A stretch of DNA of 64,000 nt from JACKII01 sp965202745 (GCA_965202745.1 CBDBCB010000021.1:124001-188000); one strand, 5' to 3'; positions 36,611 to 46,111 are shown, numbered from the stretch's first letter. Notes: generated by a model from the letters alone, not told the origin. Made by a program: numbers and translations.

Positions 36611-38723
36611 CGTTGCCGAACCCTTCCAACGCGATGAACTGCACCTGTTTCTGGCGGTGCTGCTGCATATTACGGTTGGTCTGGTCATTTACATTTTTTT
36701 GATCACGGGCGAGCGCAAGCCGCATTCAGTGATGCTGGAAGGGCTGCCGATCGTCTTTGGCAAGATGGTCTCGCCGGGGACGAACGATGGCGATGCACCC
36801 AAAACACTGGCAAAAAGCGATCCTGTCCAGGCGGAGCAAACAGCACCCGTTACCGTGGCGCAGGCGGCCAATGCACCAGTGCAGGCGCAGCAGAAGCCCG
36901 CTGTGGCTGCGGTGGCAAAGCCGGTGGTTCCGCGCTCTGGCACGGTGGCAACGGCGACCCAACCCGTTACGCGGCAGGTGCGCCCGGCCGAGCCCGTAGT
37001 GACAAAGTCCGAGGCGCGCCCGCCGGCCAGTGTGGCCCAGGACTCGCCGGTGGGTAAGTCGGCCGTGGCGGCCAACGTGCCCGCCCTGCGCTTGCAGCCG
37101 GATCCGGATGAAGCAGAGCGGAACCCACTCCCTGCTGAAGCCGCTGCTGCCCGTACGGCAGAGACTGTCTCTCCAGTGCCGCCGAAATCTGTGCCGCCGA
37201 CCGCGGAAAAGGCGAGCGAAGAGGCAAAAGCCAAACTGGCCAACCTACCCGGAATCAAACCGGCGCTTGTTCCGCAGCTTGACGCCCGTCCCCGCGTGGT
37301 TGTGCCGCCCAAGCCGGTTGAGCGCGAGCTGGAAAAAGCCCCCGAGCCGGAAACGAAACTGGCAGAGGCAAAGCGTGCGCCGGAAGCGGCAACAGCGGCT
37401 GCGGACACGAGCGAGGCGAAAACGCCGTTGCCGCCAGCAGTGAATGAAACGCCGAAAGCCGCTGCCGTAACCGCGGAGCCGCCCAAGGTGACAGCCGAAC
37501 AGCCTGTCGTGGTGGCGGAAAAACCGGCTGCAGCAAAAACCGCCGAAGCCGGTCTGGCACCGCAAAAAGCAGCGGAAAGCGCCCAGAAACCGGCAACTCC
37601 CAATGTGCCCCCGGCAACCGCCGTTGCGACGCCACAAGCACCGCAAACGGAAGCGGCAGTGCCCGATGCAAGCGCCACTGTTCCGCAGCTTGACGCCCGT
37701 CCCCGCGTGGTTGTGCCGCCCAAGCCGGTTGAGCGCGAGCTGGAAAAAGCCCCCGAGCCGGAAACGAAACTGGCAGAGGCAAAGCGTGCGCCGGAAGCGG
37801 CAACAGCGGCTGCGGACACGAGCGAGGCGAAAACGCCGTTGCCGCCAGCAGTGAATGAAACGCCGAAAGCCGCTGCCGTAACCGCGGAGCCGCCCAAGGT
37901 GACAGCCGAACAGCCTGTCGTGGTGGCGGAAAAACCGGCTGCAGCAAAAACCGCCGAAGCCGGTCTGGCACCGCAAAAAGCAGCGGAAAGCGCCCAGAAA
38001 CCGGCAACTCCCAATGTGCCCCCGGCAACCGCCGTTGCGACGCCACAAGCACCGCAAACGGAAGCGGCAGTGCCCGATGCAAGCGCCACACCGCAGGCGC
38101 AGGCTTCTGTGGCAGCGCCGCCGGAAATCAGTGCCAGGCAAGAGGCCCAGAGCACACAAACGGCTGAGGCCGTGCCGGATACAAGTGGGGAAACAGCGGG
38201 CGCTGCGCCGGTGCCTCGGGTGCGGCTGCAGGGGCCGGAGCCTCAGCAATCTGCCGCTGTATCGGAGCAGCAGCAGCCGGGCGGTTCGGGCGGTGGAAAT
38301 ACAGGATCATCCGGTGCAGGTGCCAGTGCTGGCGGCGGTCAGTCGAAGCAGCAGCGCGACATGGATGCTTTGCGGAAAGCGGCGGCCGGATTGGGCGGAC
38401 TGGGCAAGGGCAAGCGCGGGGTGCCGGGCGGCACTTCACTTACGAGTTCCCAATTGAGCCAGGGCTCCAGACTGGCGCAAACTTGTCTCGATCAGAAAAA
38501 GGTGTTCAAGTTCGGCGACCAGATCGCAACCACGTTTACGGTAAAAGTTGACCGGGGGCTTAAGCGGCTCACGCTATCGCCTGGCGGCGGCAATGGGTTG
38601 AGCAGGCCACGGGTGGCCGAGATCAACCGCGCCTTGAATTCGTGTGATCCGTTCAAAGACTTCGTGCTGGCGCAGCCCGGGCTCACCACGTTCAGCTTTA
38701 ACTTCGCAAGCGGTGTTCAGTAG
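36603..38723 (+). CDS. tolA: TolA-like energy-transducing protein with duplicated repeat region
   Basis: The 706-residue protein has an N-terminal membrane anchor (LFLAVLLHITVGLVIYIFLITG) and a very long proline-, alanine- and lysine-rich periplasmic stalk. A C-terminal globular domain begins near SSQLSQGSRLAQTCLDQKKVFKFGDQIATTF. TolA spans the periplasm and links the TolQR motor to TolB and Pal. The stalk holds a 137-residue block (VPQLDARPRVVVPPKPVERE to AAVPDASAT) present twice in direct succession. The start overlaps tolR. It is much longer than E. coli TolA (421 residues), largely because of the duplication, and would reach further across the periplasm. Confidence 0.9.
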   Translation: MSSVAEPFQRDELHLFLAVLLHITVGLVIYIFLITGERKPHSVMLEGLPIVFGKMVSPGTNDGDAPKTLAKSDPVQAEQTAPVTVAQAANAPVQAQQKPAVAAVAKPVVPRSGTVATATQPVTRQVRPAEPVVTKSEARPPASVAQDSPVGKSAVAANVPALRLQPDPDEAERNPLPAEAAAARTAETVSPVPPKSVPPTAEKASEEAKAKLANLPGIKPALVPQLDARPRVVVPPKPVERELEKAPEPETKLAEAKRAPEAATAAADTSEAKTPLPPAVNETPKAAAVTAEPPKVTAEQPVVVAEKPAAAKTAEAGLAPQKAAESAQKPATPNVPPATAVATPQAPQTEAAVPDASATVPQLDARPRVVVPPKPVERELEKAPEPETKLAEAKRAPEAATAAADTSEAKTPLPPAVNETPKAAAVTAEPPKVTAEQPVVVAEKPAAAKTAEAGLAPQKAAESAQKPATPNVPPATAVATPQAPQTEAAVPDASATPQAQASVAAPPEISARQEAQSTQTAEAVPDTSGETAGAAPVPRVRLQGPEPQQSAAVSEQQQPGGSGGGNTGSSGAGASAGGGQSKQQRDMDALRKAAAGLGGLGKGKRGVPGGTSLTSSQLSQGSRLAQTCLDQKKVFKFGDQIATTFTVKVDRGLKRLTLSPGGGNGLSRPRVAEINRALNSCDPFKDFVLAQPGLTTFSFNFASGVQ
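37270..38091. repeat. 411-bp tandem duplication within tolA
   Basis: The unit at 37270-37680 is repeated at 37681-38091 with a period of 411 bases, 137 codons. By eye I find no base difference between the two copies, up to the final codon where the second copy leaves the repeat (GCCACT against GCCACA). That implies a recent event and leaves the frame intact. Confidence 0.92.
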
Positions 38724-38770
38724 CGGCAACCGTTCCGCCGTTTGCGAACAGAATTTAGGGAGATGACACA

Positions 38771-40069
38771 ATGATTGGCCTATTGTCCCGACGAGACGCT
38801 TGGCGTGGCTTCGCGGCCGTGCTGCTAGTGTTGGCAGGGTGTCTTGCGACAACGGCACGGGCACAGCAACCGACATTCTCGGTTAGCGGTCAGGGTACTG
38901 CACTGAAGCGGCTCGATCTGATACTGGAGGCAGGGCCGGGTGTTCAGCGGCCCGCCCTGCTGCAGGCAGCTAAAGCCGCACAACGGGCGCTGATCAGCAG
39001 CGGCTTTTTTGCTGTCGGAATCCTGCCGCCGGGCCAATCCAGTGCCGGAAACTGGACCGAAGGCCAAGTGACGTTCCCGGTAAAGCTGACGGTGGAGCAA
39101 GTCAGCGCTACCGACAAGCGCGTGTCGGTTGAGGTGATGGATGGCGGCGTCGCGCATGCCAATTTCCGCCGCCAATTTCAGATATCGGGCGGGACCTTGC
39201 TGGATATCGGTTATGCGTCGGCAGACATTGTCTATGAGCATTTCCTGAGCCGGAAAGGCTATTTCACCTCACGGATATTGTTCGTTCGCGAAGCCACAGA
39301 CCGCGGGCGCAAAGCGTTTCAGATCGTCTCGTCCGATCTGTTCGGCGAGGGCCTGCAGGTGCATGTCTCAAGCCGTACAGAGCTGACGTCGCCGCAAATG
39401 TCGTCCGATGGTTCGCGGCTCTACTATGTGGGCATCCGCAACGACCTTCCGCAAATCTTTCAGAAGCAGTTTTCGTCAGGCCGGGAAACGCCGGTTTTCA
39501 ATGACCGGGAAATTCGCTTCTCTCTGACGTCGGACGCAAACGGCAATCTTTATTATACCAAATCGGTGCGCGGGAATGCGGATATCTATCGGATAGAGCC
39601 CGGTTCCCGGCGGGAGCAGCGGTTGACGGTCAGTGGCGGCATTGAAACGGAACCGAGCATCAGCCCGGATGGCAGCAGGCTGGCCTATGTCACCGATGCC
39701 GGGGGGCGTCAGCGGGTGGTGGTTCAATCGCTGACTAGCAACTCTGTCACTGCGGCGGGCACGCTGAACGGCCGGTATGGTTCCCCAAGCTGGTCACCGG
39801 ACGGCAAGATGCTGGCGCTGACCTATCAGGCTGGCGGCGCGTTCGGCATCACGGTGCAGAACCTGGAAACCGGTGAAGAGAAGCAGTTGTCATCTAGCTT
39901 TTTCGAAGAAAACCCGGCCTTCGCCAGCAACGCTAAAGTCGTTCTGTTCGAGCGCGTCGGACGTGGGAGAGGCAATGAAACCGGCCTTTGGCTGGTGGAC
40001 ACTGAAACAAACCACACCTACCGCCTGCCGATTGAGGGCCTGCCCCGGGACGCAAACTGGGTGCGGTAG
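38771..40069 (+). CDS. tolB: Tol-Pal system beta-propeller protein TolB
   Basis: The 432-residue exported protein has a signal sequence (MIGLLSRRDAWRGF... to about ARAQ), an N-terminal domain (LDLILEAGPGVQRPALLQAA) and a six-bladed propeller made of TolB/WD40-like repeats. Examples are SSDGSRLYYVGIRNDLPQIF, SPDGSRLAYVTDAGGRQRVV and SPDGKMLALTYQAGGAFGIT. It binds Pal and TolA. A GGGAGA ribosome site precedes the ATG at 38771. The pal gene, normally directly downstream, is not here; instead a hairpin and a convergent hydrolase follow. Confidence 0.95.
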   Translation: MIGLLSRRDAWRGFAAVLLVLAGCLATTARAQQPTFSVSGQGTALKRLDLILEAGPGVQRPALLQAAKAAQRALISSGFFAVGILPPGQSSAGNWTEGQVTFPVKLTVEQVSATDKRVSVEVMDGGVAHANFRRQFQISGGTLLDIGYASADIVYEHFLSRKGYFTSRILFVREATDRGRKAFQIVSSDLFGEGLQVHVSSRTELTSPQMSSDGSRLYYVGIRNDLPQIFQKQFSSGRETPVFNDREIRFSLTSDANGNLYYTKSVRGNADIYRIEPGSRREQRLTVSGGIETEPSISPDGSRLAYVTDAGGRQRVVVQSLTSNSVTAAGTLNGRYGSPSWSPDGKMLALTYQAGGAFGITVQNLETGEEKQLSSSFFEENPAFASNAKVVLFERVGRGRGNETGLWLVDTETNHTYRLPIEGLPRDANWVR

Positions 40070-40140
40070 GCGGGGTGGCCCGGCCAGAGGTGCAGAGGCG
40101 CTGGTTGCCCCTCGGCCTCTCTGGTTTGCTCAAGCCTGGG

Positions 40141-40165
40141 CCCCGGATCACGTCCGGGGAGGCGG
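40141..40165. terminator. GC-rich hairpin downstream of tolB
   Basis: The arms CCCCGGA and TCCGGGG with a TCACG loop sit about 70 bases past the tolB stop. The motif CCCCGGAT..GGGGAGGC resembles palindrome family A. There is no T-run, so it may be a repeat rather than a true terminator. Confidence 0.45.
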
Positions 40166-40252
40166 CATAGGCGATAGGGCCGGCAGCGGTGGCATCAGCC
40201 GCGGTGCACGGGCAGTACTGTCCAGAAGAGTTTGGCCGGCCGGGAAAGCTTC

Positions 40253-40918
40253 CTACCCGATGTGGCTGGCGAAAAAGGCCAGGGAGCGCTCGCGGGCGAG
40301 CTTGGCGCAGTCGGCGGCATAGTCGCCGCGCTCGTCGCAATTGAAGCCATGACCGGCATCATAGATGTGATAGGTGCATTCGGGGTGCGCTGCCTTGACG
40401 GCGTCCACGTCTTCCATGGGAATGCCGTGGTCGTGCTCACCGAAATGCATCATCACCGGATTCTGGGGCTTCTCGTCCTTAAAGGCGGCGATCTGACCGC
40501 CGTAATAGCAGACGCTGGCGGCAACGCCGATGCGGGTTGCAACCAGCCACGAGCACGAACCGCCATAGCAATAGCCGACCGATCCGATCTTGCCGTATTG
40601 CTGGAGCGCGTCGACCGTGGCGGCCATGTCCTTGACCGAGTCGTTCCAGTCGATTTTGGCGCGGGTGTCGTGGCCGCTGGCGATGTCCTCCGGGGTATAG
40701 CCGACTTCGAAATTCCGTTCCGCTCGGTCGAAAAGCGCCGATGCTAGCACTGCATAGCCTTCAGCGGCATAGTTGTCGGCGACGTTGCGCATGTGCTGAT
40801 TGACGCCAAAGATTTCCTGGATCACCAGCATTCCGCCCTTGGGTGTGCCGGACGGCATGGCCTTGTAAACGTCGAACGTATGGCCGTCGGCCGCGGTCAG
40901 TTGGATGAATTCGCCCAT
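40253..40918 (-). CDS. Dienelactone hydrolase family protein
   Basis: The 221-residue alpha/beta hydrolase has the DLH signature GYCYGGSCSW, with Cys as nucleophile, near residue 120. The conserved oxyanion and binding region VIQEIFGVNQHMRNVADNYA is near residue 34. The catalytic histidine is in DAGHGFNCDERGDY near residue 200. In chloroaromatic degradation it opens dienelactone, but many members act on other esters. No aromatic pathway genes lie close, apart from the broken pcaD-like gene, so the substrate is uncertain. Confidence 0.9.
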   Translation of the reverse strand: MGEFIQLTAADGHTFDVYKAMPSGTPKGGMLVIQEIFGVNQHMRNVADNYAAEGYAVLASALFDRAERNFEVGYTPEDIASGHDTRAKIDWNDSVKDMAATVDALQQYGKIGSVGYCYGGSCSWLVATRIGVAASVCYYGGQIAAFKDEKPQNPVMMHFGEHDHGIPMEDVDAVKAAHPECTYHIYDAGHGFNCDERGDYAADCAKLARERSLAFFASHIG

Positions 40919-40991
40919 AATGTTTCACTCCAGGAAAGGGATTGAAGCGTTACTCTAAAGCCAGAGGGTAAGAGCGCAAGCCGCCTCGCGG

Positions 40992-42407
40992 TTAGCTGCT
41001 GCTTTGCACCACCATGCAGTCAGTTTTCCGCGCCTTCAGCCAGCTGCAGGTAGCGGCGGCGGCACCCCGTTGCTTGTAGCCTGTCAGCCGGGCGCGGTAG
41101 AGGATGCGGCTGGTGGAGCGGCTGCGGACCGACAGGACCTGTGGTGCAGCCTGACTATGGGCTGACGGCAGCTTGTTCAACACGCGGGTAAGCTGCTTTT
41201 TCGCCAGTCCGTGCGATCGGTAGGCACCGACCTGGATGGCGAAATTGCCGTGCGCGGGCGTAGTGCGCGCGGCAGTCTGCGTCAGTTCTGCGTAGCGGGG
41301 CGACAGCCGGGGGACCGGCACGTTGCTGGCGGCGCTGGCGACAACGGCAGTTTGCTGAGTCACGGGCGCTTTCGGTTTGGTGAGCGCTGGGACGGCAGCA
41401 ACTTTCGCCGGTGCTCTCCGCGGATCGAGCCTGGGGATGGGCGCAAAGCGTGGCTCGGGTTCCAGCTTCTGTTTAATGCCGCCCCTTGGCCGGGGGATCG
41501 GCGGTGGTGCGCGAAGCTTGATCGGTAAGGGACGGGCAATGCGGCGGCGCGACCCGTTCTCCAGTTCGTTGAAGCCGGAATTCAGTAGCCGCTTCATCAG
41601 CGCGGTACGGTGGTTCGAGGAATTGGTGCCCAGAACGACGGCAACCACGCGCTGGTTATTCTGCACGGCAGAGGCCGCGAGGTTAAAGCCGGAGGCCGCG
41701 ATGTAGCCGGTCTTAATGCCGTCAGCACCACTATATTGACGCAGAATATGATTATGAGAGTTGTAGCGCCGTTTGCCGAATTTGAACGAGCGTTGGTTGA
41801 AGTATTTGTAATACTGCGGGAAATCCCGCATCAGCGCCACGCTGAGGATCGCCATATCGCGGGCGGTCGACACCTGCTTGCTGTGATGCAGGCCGGAGGC
41901 ATTGCGGAAATTGGTGCGCGACATGCCCAGGTACCGGGCGGTCCTGTTCATCTGGCGGGCGAAGGCGACTTCACTGCCGGCCAGTTTCTCCGCAACGGCG
42001 ACTGCGACATCATTGGCGGACTTGACCGCCAGTGCTTCGATGGCAGTTCGTACTCTTATGGAGTTGCCGACACGCAGGCCGAGCTTTGACGGGGGCTGGC
42101 GGGCAGCGCGGCGTGATATCTTGATACGAGAATTCAGCGTCAGCTTGCGCCGCTCCAATGCGGTAAATAATTGGTACAGCGTCATCATCTTGGTCAGAGA
42201 CGCCGGATTCCACTTCACCTGGCTGCGGCTGGCGTAGAGAATTTCACCAGTATGGGCGTCAACGGCTATGCGTGCCGTGCCGCGCGGCTTCGCCTGCGCC
42301 TGCCAGCCAAAAGACAAGCAGGACAGGAAAATCAGCAATGTCAGCAGTCTTGCCAATAACGGCAAGGCTTTGACTGGGCGGGATTTAAGGCAGAGAGATC
42401 GAGCCAT
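40992..42407 (-). CDS. D-alanyl-D-alanine carboxypeptidase with C-terminal SPOR domain
   Basis: The 471-residue serine peptidase trims peptidoglycan peptides in the periplasm. A signal sequence (LLTLLIFLSCLSFGWQAQA) leads the peptidase S11 domain. The catalytic motifs are SLTK (NPASLTKMMTLYQLF, near residue 68), SAN (VKSANDVAVAVAEKLAG, near 130) and KTG (GIKTGYIAASGFNLAASA, near 240). After a proline-rich linker, the last 75 residues form an SPOR domain (FAIQVGAYRSHGLAKKQLTRVL) that binds denuded glycan strands at the septum. I place the start at ATG 42407. Confidence 0.92.
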   Translation of the reverse strand: MARSLCLKSRPVKALPLLARLLTLLIFLSCLSFGWQAQAKPRGTARIAVDAHTGEILYASRSQVKWNPASLTKMMTLYQLFTALERRKLTLNSRIKISRRAARQPPSKLGLRVGNSIRVRTAIEALAVKSANDVAVAVAEKLAGSEVAFARQMNRTARYLGMSRTNFRNASGLHHSKQVSTARDMAILSVALMRDFPQYYKYFNQRSFKFGKRRYNSHNHILRQYSGADGIKTGYIAASGFNLAASAVQNNQRVVAVVLGTNSSNHRTALMKRLLNSGFNELENGSRRRIARPLPIKLRAPPPIPRPRGGIKQKLEPEPRFAPIPRLDPRRAPAKVAAVPALTKPKAPVTQQTAVVASAASNVPVPRLSPRYAELTQTAARTTPAHGNFAIQVGAYRSHGLAKKQLTRVLNKLPSAHSQAAPQVLSVRSRSTSRILYRARLTGYKQRGAAAATCSWLKARKTDCMVVQSSS

Positions 42408-42543
42408 CACAAGATTCTAGTGCTGATTCGGGGAAATTTGTCTAGTGATTCGGGTGGAATTGCGGCGGTGCGACTTGATGGCCTGTTTTGCGGCTTGGCC
42501 GGTTTCCAGGCTTGAAAATCGTTAATCCTTTCCAAAATTATGT

Positions 42544-42555
42544 TGCAATGCAGCA
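42544..42555. promoter_or_regulatory. Candidate PhaR-type operator upstream of phasin gene
   Basis: The bases TGCAATGCAGCA occur 105 bases upstream of the phasin ATG and occur again, identical, at 46139-46150 in front of the second phasin gene. They hold a TGC-N3-GCA dyad. PhaR repressors of PHA metabolism are known to bind CTGC-N3/4-GCAG-like dyads near phasin genes, so PhaR control is a reasonable inference. Confidence 0.5.
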
Positions 42556-42659
42556 GTGCATGTGCGAGATAAGCACTATCAGTTGCTCGCATCGGCCTGA
42601 CTAGGACCGGCTGGGTGTGGATATGTGCCCTTAACTATCCTGACTAAAGGAAACATGTG

Positions 42660-43091
42660 ATGAACGACACAATTGCCAAAACCATGACCAGCGCCGCGAA
42701 CGACGCCAAAGCCCAGTTCGATGCTTTCTCGAAGGTGTTCGAGTCCTTTATGGGCCAGGACGGCTCCAAGAAGGCCGTAGAAACCGGTGCCGAGAACCTG
42801 CGTGCGGCTTCCGAAAGCGTACAGGTAGTTGCCGCTGAGATGGAACAGATCAACGCCGGTCTGGCCCAGCACTTCGCCAAATCCATGACCCAGGCTTTCG
42901 AGACCCAGGCCAAAATGCTGACCGCCGGTGGCTGGCAGCAGGCGATGGAAATCCAGACCGCCTACGTGAACGAAGCCGTCGACTCCAGCTTCGCCGAGCT
43001 GTCCCGCATGGCCGACCACGGCACCGCGATGCTGACCAAAGCCGGCGCACCGTTGCAGTCCCGCTTCGACGCGATGGTGAAAGCGGCCTAA
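42660..43091 (+). CDS. Phasin family protein
   Basis: The 143-residue protein matches the phasin family (TIGR01841/Phasin_2 type). It is helical throughout, with phrases SAANDAKAQFDAFSKVFESFMGQ, AAEMEQINAGLAQHFAKSM and WQQAMEIQTAYVNEAVDSSFAELSRMADHG. Phasins coat polyhydroxyalkanoate granules and control their size. A strong AAAGGAA site precedes the ATG at 42660, and a canonical terminator follows. No PHA synthase gene lies in the window. Confidence 0.92.
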   Translation: MNDTIAKTMTSAANDAKAQFDAFSKVFESFMGQDGSKKAVETGAENLRAASESVQVVAAEMEQINAGLAQHFAKSMTQAFETQAKMLTAGGWQQAMEIQTAYVNEAVDSSFAELSRMADHGTAMLTKAGAPLQSRFDAMVKAA

Positions 43092-43187
43092 AATCCGCAA
43101 AGGTTTAAACAACGCCGCGGGTGGATTGCGAACGGCTCCACATCTTGCCGTTTTGCTGATCCGCTCAGCTTTGTGCCTACCGAAAAG

Positions 43188-43218
43188 GGCCTCTGCAGAA
43201 ATGCAGAGGTCTTTTTTT
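43188..43218 (+). terminator. Rho-independent terminator of the phasin gene
   Basis: The stem CCTCTGC / GCAGAGG encloses the loop AGAAAT and is followed by TC and seven T residues. It stands about 100 bases after the phasin stop and 120 bases before clpS. Confidence 0.92.
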
Positions 43219-43339
43219 GGTTCAAAGCCTTTTGCGGGGGACTCCCGTTCCCTATCTCTCGTATGCTACTCTTCTTATCCGGATGAAACCTGAGCGGCAG
43301 CGATGTGCAAACGTGGCACATGGGAGATCAGTTACCGCG

Positions 43340-43666
43340 ATGAGCGATGACGGCGAGGACAACGGCAACAATCCATCAACCGGCTTGGTTCTGAAGACCA
43401 AACCGAAGGTGAAGAAGCCGTCCATGTATAAAGTGTTGATGTTGAACGACGATTATACTCCAATGGAGTTTGTCGTTCATGTGTTGGAGAGCTTTTTCCA
43501 TAAGAATAGGGAGCAGGCAACGGAAATTATGTTGCATGTACACCGGAGAGGAATCGGTATTTGCGGCGTATTTACTTATGAAGTTGCTGAAACTAAAGTT
43601 GCGCAAGTGGTGGACTTTGCCCGCCGCCATGAACATCCCTTACAGCTCACGTTAGAGAAGGACTAG
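43340..43666 (+). CDS. clpS: ATP-dependent Clp protease adaptor ClpS
   Basis: The 108-residue adaptor presents N-degron proteins to ClpAP. The core MYKVLMLNDDYTPMEFVVHVLESFF carries the NDDYT substrate pocket. A disordered acidic N-terminus (MSDDGEDNGNNPSTG) leads in. The ATG at 43340 is preferred to the longer upstream frame, which would read through the terminator region. clpA follows four bases after its stop. Confidence 0.95.
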   Translation: MSDDGEDNGNNPSTGLVLKTKPKVKKPSMYKVLMLNDDYTPMEFVVHVLESFFHKNREQATEIMLHVHRRGIGICGVFTYEVAETKVAQVVDFARRHEHPLQLTLEKD

Positions 43667-43670
43667 TCGG

Positions 43671-46031
43671 TTGCTATCTCAACACCTCAAGCAGACTTTG
43701 CACCGTGCGCTCATGCTTGCAGGCGAGCGTCAGCATGAATACGCGACCCTGGAGCACCTTCTGCTGGCCCTGCTGGAAGACCAGGACGCGCTGGACGTGT
43801 TGGCCGCGTGCGGCGTGAGTGTGGAAGACCTGCGCGGGACGGTTTCTGATTATGTAGATAAGAACCTGGGCGCGCTCGTGACGCCGGTTCGGGACGAGCC
43901 GAAGCCGACCGCCGGTTTCCAACGGGTGCTGCAGCGGGCCGATATTCACGTTCAGTCGTCCGGCAGGGAAGAGGTGACGGGCGCAAACGTGCTGGTGGCG
44001 CTGTTCAGCGAGCGCGAGAGCCACGCCGTATACTTCCTGCAAAGCCATGAAATGTCCCGCCTGGATGCGGTGAACTTCATCTCGCATGGCATTGCCAAGG
44101 CCGGGGGCCGTGCGGAGCGGCGTACGATCCGCGGGACACCGGACGCCCGGTCATCCGGGCGCAACGAGGACGACGCCAAGCCGCGTAAGAGCAAGCGCGG
44201 CGAGCAGGATGGGGCGGAGAAGGACGATGGCGGCGGCGCGCTCGAATCCTATTGTGTGAACCTGAATGAAAAAGCCAAATCCGGCAAAATCGACCCGTTG
44301 ATCGGCCGGGAAGGGGAGGTCGAGCGGACGATCCAGATCCTGTGCCGCCGGACCAAGAACAACCCGCTGTATGTGGGCGATCCGGGCGTGGGCAAAACCG
44401 CCATTGCCGAGGGCCTGGCGCGGAAAATCGTGCAAGGCGAGGTGCCGGAGGTCTTGCAGGGCGCTACCATCTGGTCACTCGATATGGGCTCCCTGCTGGC
44501 AGGCACCCGTTACCGTGGTGATTTCGAGGAGCGGCTGAAGGCGGTTCTGAGTGAGATGGAATCGCAGGAAGGTGCCGTCCTGTTTATCGATGAGATCCAC
44601 ACAGTGATTGGTGCGGGTGCGACGTCGGGCGGCTCGATGGATGCCTCCAACCTGCTGAAACCAGCCTTGGCGAGCGGCACGCTACGCTGCATCGGCTCGA
44701 CCACTTATAAAGAATACCGGACCTATTTCGAGAAGGACCGGGCCCTGGTTCGCCGTTTCCAGAAGATCGATGTGCACGAGCCATCTATCGCCGACACTGT
44801 GAAGATCATGATGGGTCTGAAGCCCTATTATGAGGAGCACCACAAGGTCCGCTACACCAACGATGCGATCAAGACGGCGGTCGAACTCTCGGCGCGTTAT
44901 ATCAATGACCGCAAGCTGCCGGACAAAGCCATCGACGTGATCGACGAGGTTGGCGCGTCGCAGATGTTGCTGGCGCCCTCCAAGCGCAAGAAGACCATCA
45001 GCGTGTGCGATGTGGAGAACGTGGTCGCCAAGATCGCCCGCATCCCGCCGAAGCAGGTCAGCCGCGACGACCGCGAATCGCTCCGCAATCTGGAAGAGGA
45101 GCTGAAGACGGTTGTCTTCGGCCAGGATGACGCGATCGAGGCGTTGGCAAGCGCGGTTAAGCTGTCCCGCGCCGGTCTGCGCGCGCCGGAGAAGCCCATC
45201 GGCTGCTACCTGTTCAGCGGCCCCACCGGCGTCGGTAAGACCGAGGCCGCCCGTCAGCTTTCCCTGTGTTTGGGCGTGGAGCTGGCGCGGTTCGACATGT
45301 CCGAGTACATGGAGCGCCACTCGGTCAGCCGCCTGATCGGCGCGCCGCCCGGCTATGTGGGCTTCGACCAGGGCGGCATGCTGACTGACGCCGTCGACAA
45401 GAACCCGCACGTGGTTCTGCTGCTGGACGAGATCGAGAAGGCGCATCCCGACGTCTTTAACATCCTGCTCCAGATCATGGATCACGGCAGCCTGACCGAT
45501 CACAACGGCAAGGTGGTCGACTTCCGCAATGTCGTCCTCATTATGACCACCAACGCGGGCGCGGCGGACATTGCCAAGGAAGCCATCGGCTTCGGCCCGG
45601 TCTCCCGCGATGGCGAGGATCAGGAAGCCATCAACCGCACCTTCAGCCCGGAATTCCGCAACCGCCTGGATGCCGTTGTGCCCTTCGGCAAGCTGCCGCC
45701 ACAGGTGGTGGGACGAGTCGTCGATAAGTTCGTGCTGGAACTGGAGGCTCAACTGGCCGACCGCAAGGTGACGATCGATCTGTCGGACGCCGCCCGTACC
45801 TGGCTCGGCAATAAAGGCTACAGCCAGGACTATGGTGCCCGGCCTTTGGGGCGGGTGATCCAGGAGCACGTGAAAAAGCCGCTGGCGGAGGAATTGCTGT
45901 TCGGCAAACTCTCCAAGGGCGGGATCGTGCAAGTGGATGTGGACGAAGACGCGGACAAGCTGGCCTTTTCCTATCCGGAAGCGGATGGCGATACCGGCGG
46001 TGCGGAACAGGCGGAAGAACCGGCGGCTTAG
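43671..46031 (+). CDS. clpA: ATP-dependent Clp protease ATP-binding subunit ClpA
   Basis: The 786-residue unfoldase feeds substrates to the ClpP protease. It has an N-domain that binds ClpS (AGERQHEYATLEHLLLALLED). Two AAA+ modules follow: Walker A motifs GDPGVGKTA near residue 240 and GPTGVGKTE near 520, Walker B motifs VLFIDEIH and VLLLDEIEKAH. The IGL-type loop for ClpP docking is the I-G-F region of ClpA (EAIGFG). Translation starts at TTG 43671, four bases after clpS, with the clpS end acting as leader. ClpP is elsewhere. Confidence 0.95.
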   Translation: MLSQHLKQTLHRALMLAGERQHEYATLEHLLLALLEDQDALDVLAACGVSVEDLRGTVSDYVDKNLGALVTPVRDEPKPTAGFQRVLQRADIHVQSSGREEVTGANVLVALFSERESHAVYFLQSHEMSRLDAVNFISHGIAKAGGRAERRTIRGTPDARSSGRNEDDAKPRKSKRGEQDGAEKDDGGGALESYCVNLNEKAKSGKIDPLIGREGEVERTIQILCRRTKNNPLYVGDPGVGKTAIAEGLARKIVQGEVPEVLQGATIWSLDMGSLLAGTRYRGDFEERLKAVLSEMESQEGAVLFIDEIHTVIGAGATSGGSMDASNLLKPALASGTLRCIGSTTYKEYRTYFEKDRALVRRFQKIDVHEPSIADTVKIMMGLKPYYEEHHKVRYTNDAIKTAVELSARYINDRKLPDKAIDVIDEVGASQMLLAPSKRKKTISVCDVENVVAKIARIPPKQVSRDDRESLRNLEEELKTVVFGQDDAIEALASAVKLSRAGLRAPEKPIGCYLFSGPTGVGKTEAARQLSLCLGVELARFDMSEYMERHSVSRLIGAPPGYVGFDQGGMLTDAVDKNPHVVLLLDEIEKAHPDVFNILLQIMDHGSLTDHNGKVVDFRNVVLIMTTNAGAADIAKEAIGFGPVSRDGEDQEAINRTFSPEFRNRLDAVVPFGKLPPQVVGRVVDKFVLELEAQLADRKVTIDLSDAARTWLGNKGYSQDYGARPLGRVIQEHVKKPLAEELLFGKLSKGGIVQVDVDEDADKLAFSYPEADGDTGGAEQAEEPAA

Positions 46032-46111
46032 TTTCCGCCGGTAGGTCGTCATATTCCGGTAAGACGCGGCGAAATTGCCGGGGCTCAGTCCGCAAACAGG
46101 CTTGCAATTTC

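Noticed and set aside
36689..38155. Long antisense open frames over tolA
   Set aside because: GC-rich repetitive coding sequence leaves the opposite strand open. The product has Ala/Thr/Gly-rich low-complexity sequence and no domain, and it copies the tolA duplication.
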